A stretch of 5,062 bases of DNA from Candidatus Nitrosopumilus sp. GTDB taxonomy: Archaea > Thermoproteota > Nitrososphaeria > Nitrososphaerales > Nitrosopumilaceae. Below the pieces are notes generated by a model. That model saw only the letters and a list, made by a program, of their open reading frames with translations. It ran no database searches and was not told the DNA's origin. The position numbers and the translations under genes were made by a program. This document shows, piece by piece, positions 3,457 to 5,062 of the stretch (position 1 is its first letter; each line of letters opens with the position of its first letter). Location: assembly GCA_013002265.1 (NCBI GenBank), contig JABDKK010000194.1, positions 1 to 5,062 on the forward strand. Direction: 5' to 3'.

Positions 3457-4899
3457 GTGCCAATACAAGACATTCATGAGTTTGTAAAAGAATTGGAAAA
3501 AGGAGAAGAGTTAAAACGAGTAAAAATTGAAGTTGATTCAGATTTAGAAATTGCTGAAATTTTAAGAAGGGAGATGTATGCAAATGGTCCAGCAATTCTT
3601 TTTGAGAATGTAAAAGGATATGACATGCCAGTTCTAGGCAATGCATTTGGTTCAATGAAGAGATTAGAGATTGGACTAGAAATGACAGATTTCACAGAAA
3701 TCGGACAAAGGATAGTAGATATGACAAAGATGGATATTCCATCAGGTTTTCTAAATAAAATTAAAAAACTTCCAGAACTCTCAAAGATGACAGCTTCTTT
3801 TCCAAAATCAGAATCAAGTGGACCAGTTACAGAAATTACTTCAACTAGTGCATCATTTGATGAACTTCCTATTCTAAAATCATGGCCTAATGATGCAGGC
3901 AGATTCATAACATTAGGATTGGTTGCAACAAAACATCCGGAGACAAGAGTGAGAAATCTCGGAGTTTACAGAATACAAATCATTGATAAAACTCATGCGC
4001 TAATGCACTGGCAAAAACACAAAAGAGGGGCTCATCATGGAGATATTTCAAAAGACAAAGGAGAAAAAATTCCCACTGCCATTATTATTGGAGGAGAACC
4101 AGCAACAGTGTTTTCATCAATTGCTCCAGTTCCAGAAGGACTAGACAAATACTTGTTTGCAGGAATTACAAGAAAAGAAGGTATCAAAACAGTAAAATGC
4201 AAAACAATTGATTTGGACGTTCCTGCTAATGCAGAAATTGTTTTAGAAGGATATGTAGATCATGCAGACATTAGAGATGAAGGACCATTTGGAGATCATA
4301 CAGGGTACTATACACCAGTTGAACCATACCCAACATTTACTCTAACAGGAATTATGAGGAGAAAAGACCCAATCTACGTCACCACAGTTGTTGGAAAACC
4401 AATTTTAGAGGATGCATATATTGGAAAAGTAATTGAAAGATCCTTTTTGCCATTGATCAGAATGTTTCATCCAGAAGTAATTGATTTTAGTATGCCACCT
4501 TCTGGATGGTTTCAAGGATTTGCAATTGTTTCAATAAAAAAAAGGTATCCAGGTCAAGCAAAAAAAATAATGATGGGGTTATGGGGAATGGGGCAACTCT
4601 CACTTACAAAGACTTTGGTAGTAGTTGACGAGGATATCAACGTTCAGGATATTAACGACGTAATCTGGGCAATAACAACTAGAGCAGATGCTGCTAGAGA
4701 CACCTTAATCATCAATAATACCCCAACTGATACTTTGGATCCTGCATCCCCATTGGTCAATCTAGGATCAAAGATGGGAATTGACGCCACGCAAAAAACA
4801 AAAGAAGAGGGGTATGAAAGAGAAATTCAAAAACAAGTAAAAGTTGATAAGAAAACAGAAAACCTAGTTAATTCAAAATGGTCTGACTATAATTTATGA
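3457..4899 (+). CDS. ubiD: UbiD-family prenylated-FMN-dependent decarboxylase (480 aa)
   Basis: Full-length member of the UbiD family, cytosolic enzymes that use prenylated FMN (made by UbiX) for reversible decarboxylation of aromatic or alpha,beta-unsaturated acids. Landmarks: the N-terminal MPIQDIHEFVKELEKGEELK typical of the family; NLGVYR (167-172), whose Arg fits the catalytic Arg; MHWQKHKRGAHH (183-194) in the cofactor and metal region; and DEGPFGDHTGYY (274-285), supplying Glu275 and Asp280 at the positions of the acidic catalytic pair. The length is normal. The start is GTG at 3457, which matches the expected N-terminus; a TATA box lies about 26 bases upstream within an inverted repeat. 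Possible roles are menaquinone biosynthesis, suggested by the CofH/MqnC-type neighbour, or anhydromevalonate phosphate decarboxylase of the archaeal mevalonate pathway, a UbiD-family enzyme found in most archaea. The sequence alone does not decide. The stop codon overlaps that of the convergent gene by six bases. Confidence 0.95.
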   Translation: MPIQDIHEFVKELEKGEELKRVKIEVDSDLEIAEILRREMYANGPAILFENVKGYDMPVLGNAFGSMKRLEIGLEMTDFTEIGQRIVDMTKMDIPSGFLNKIKKLPELSKMTASFPKSESSGPVTEITSTSASFDELPILKSWPNDAGRFITLGLVATKHPETRVRNLGVYRIQIIDKTHALMHWQKHKRGAHHGDISKDKGEKIPTAIIIGGEPATVFSSIAPVPEGLDKYLFAGITRKEGIKTVKCKTIDLDVPANAEIVLEGYVDHADIRDEGPFGDHTGYYTPVEPYPTFTLTGIMRRKDPIYVTTVVGKPILEDAYIGKVIERSFLPLIRMFHPEVIDFSMPPSGWFQGFAIVSIKKRYPGQAKKIMMGLWGMGQLSLTKTLVVVDEDINVQDINDVIWAITTRADAARDTLIINNTPTDTLDPASPLVNLGSKMGIDATQKTKEEGYEREIQKQVKVDKKTENLVNSKWSDYNL

Positions 4900-5062
4900 T
4901 AGAGTTACCGGATTATAGAAATTATCTCTCTCTTCAACTTGATAACCAATTTGATGGATGGCATCAGTAATTATTTTATCAGTCAGTTCAGTTGAGCGGG
5001 CACCAGTACATGATACAACTTCTTCACCAATTAATGTTCCACCAAAATCATCAGCTCCATAC
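4894..5062 (-). CDS. CofH/MqnC-family radical SAM protein, C-terminal end (partial)
   Basis: The last 55 residues of a gene that enters from the right edge are visible, ending in TAA (minus strand, 4894-4896). The fragment opens with YGADDFGGTLIGEEVVS, followed by a Cys-Thr-Gly-Ala stretch. This matches the conserved C-terminal G-A-(N/D)-D-F-G-(G/S) signature shared by CofH (FO synthase subunit 2, coenzyme F420), MqnC (cyclic dehypoxanthine futalosine synthase) and MqnE. The tail IGYQVEERDNFYN resembles the (G/F)xxxxRDxxY end of MqnC and MqnE somewhat more than the GRxPxQRTTxY end of CofH. The Cys motif for the 4Fe-4S cluster lies outside the window, so the exact member is open. The stop region overlaps the UbiD stop (TTATGA, 4894-4899), leaving no room for a terminator between the two genes. 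Confidence 0.82.
   Translation of the reverse strand, partial: YGADDFGGTLIGEEVVSCTGARSTELTDKIITDAIHQIGYQVEERDNFYNPVTLS

Noticed and set aside
3474..3908. Minus-strand open frame of 144 codons inside the UbiD gene
   Set aside because: It lies entirely antisense to a well-conserved enzyme, with low-complexity Ser/Ile composition and no family features.

Overview
The window looks like chromosomal DNA of an AT-rich archaeon, most likely a marine ammonia-oxidizing thaumarchaeon (Nitrosopumilus-like). The grounds are the low GC content, TATA-type promoter elements centred about 26-30 bases upstream of start codons (leaderless or near-leaderless transcription), almost no Shine-Dalgarno sequences, small zinc-ribbon proteins, and a protein resembling a family I recall from thaumarchaea (DUF6659). 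The assignment is inference from style and content; no rRNA or other phylogenetic marker is present.

Layout, left to right. (1) 1-290, minus, is the N-terminal part of a Lys/Pro/Ala/Glu-repeat protein that runs off the left edge. (2) 431-622, minus, is a 63-residue zinc-ribbon protein. (3) 702-1136, minus, is a two-CBS-domain protein. (4) 1258-1938, minus, is a complete paralogue of gene 1. It has a coiled-coil N-terminus, KPAE-type repeats and a C-terminal part with a duplicated AKVTGY module. (5) 2036-2410, plus, is divergent from gene 4 and encodes an unrecognised Cys/His-rich protein. (6) 2411-2641, minus, abuts gene 5 stop to stop and encodes a small DnaJ-type zinc-finger protein. (7) 2807-3166, minus, is a DUF6659-like protein. 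(8) 3457-4899, plus, is a full-length UbiD-family decarboxylase. (9) 4894-5062, minus, is the C-terminal end of a CofH/MqnC-type radical SAM protein whose stop codon overlaps that of UbiD.

Most genes appear to be transcribed singly, each with its own TATA element. The UbiD and radical SAM genes are the only recognisable metabolic pair. Both families serve menaquinone (futalosine route) or related cofactor and isoprenoid pathways. They are convergent, so they are not one operon. The CBS protein and the small zinc proteins look regulatory or accessory.

The most unusual content is the tandem pair of repeat-rich paralogues (genes 1 and 4). They share near-identical stretches of DNA and an almost identical promoter at exactly the same spacing from the start codon. 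Two symmetrical sites that touch TATA boxes, at 1993-2008 and 3415-3441, are candidate operators.
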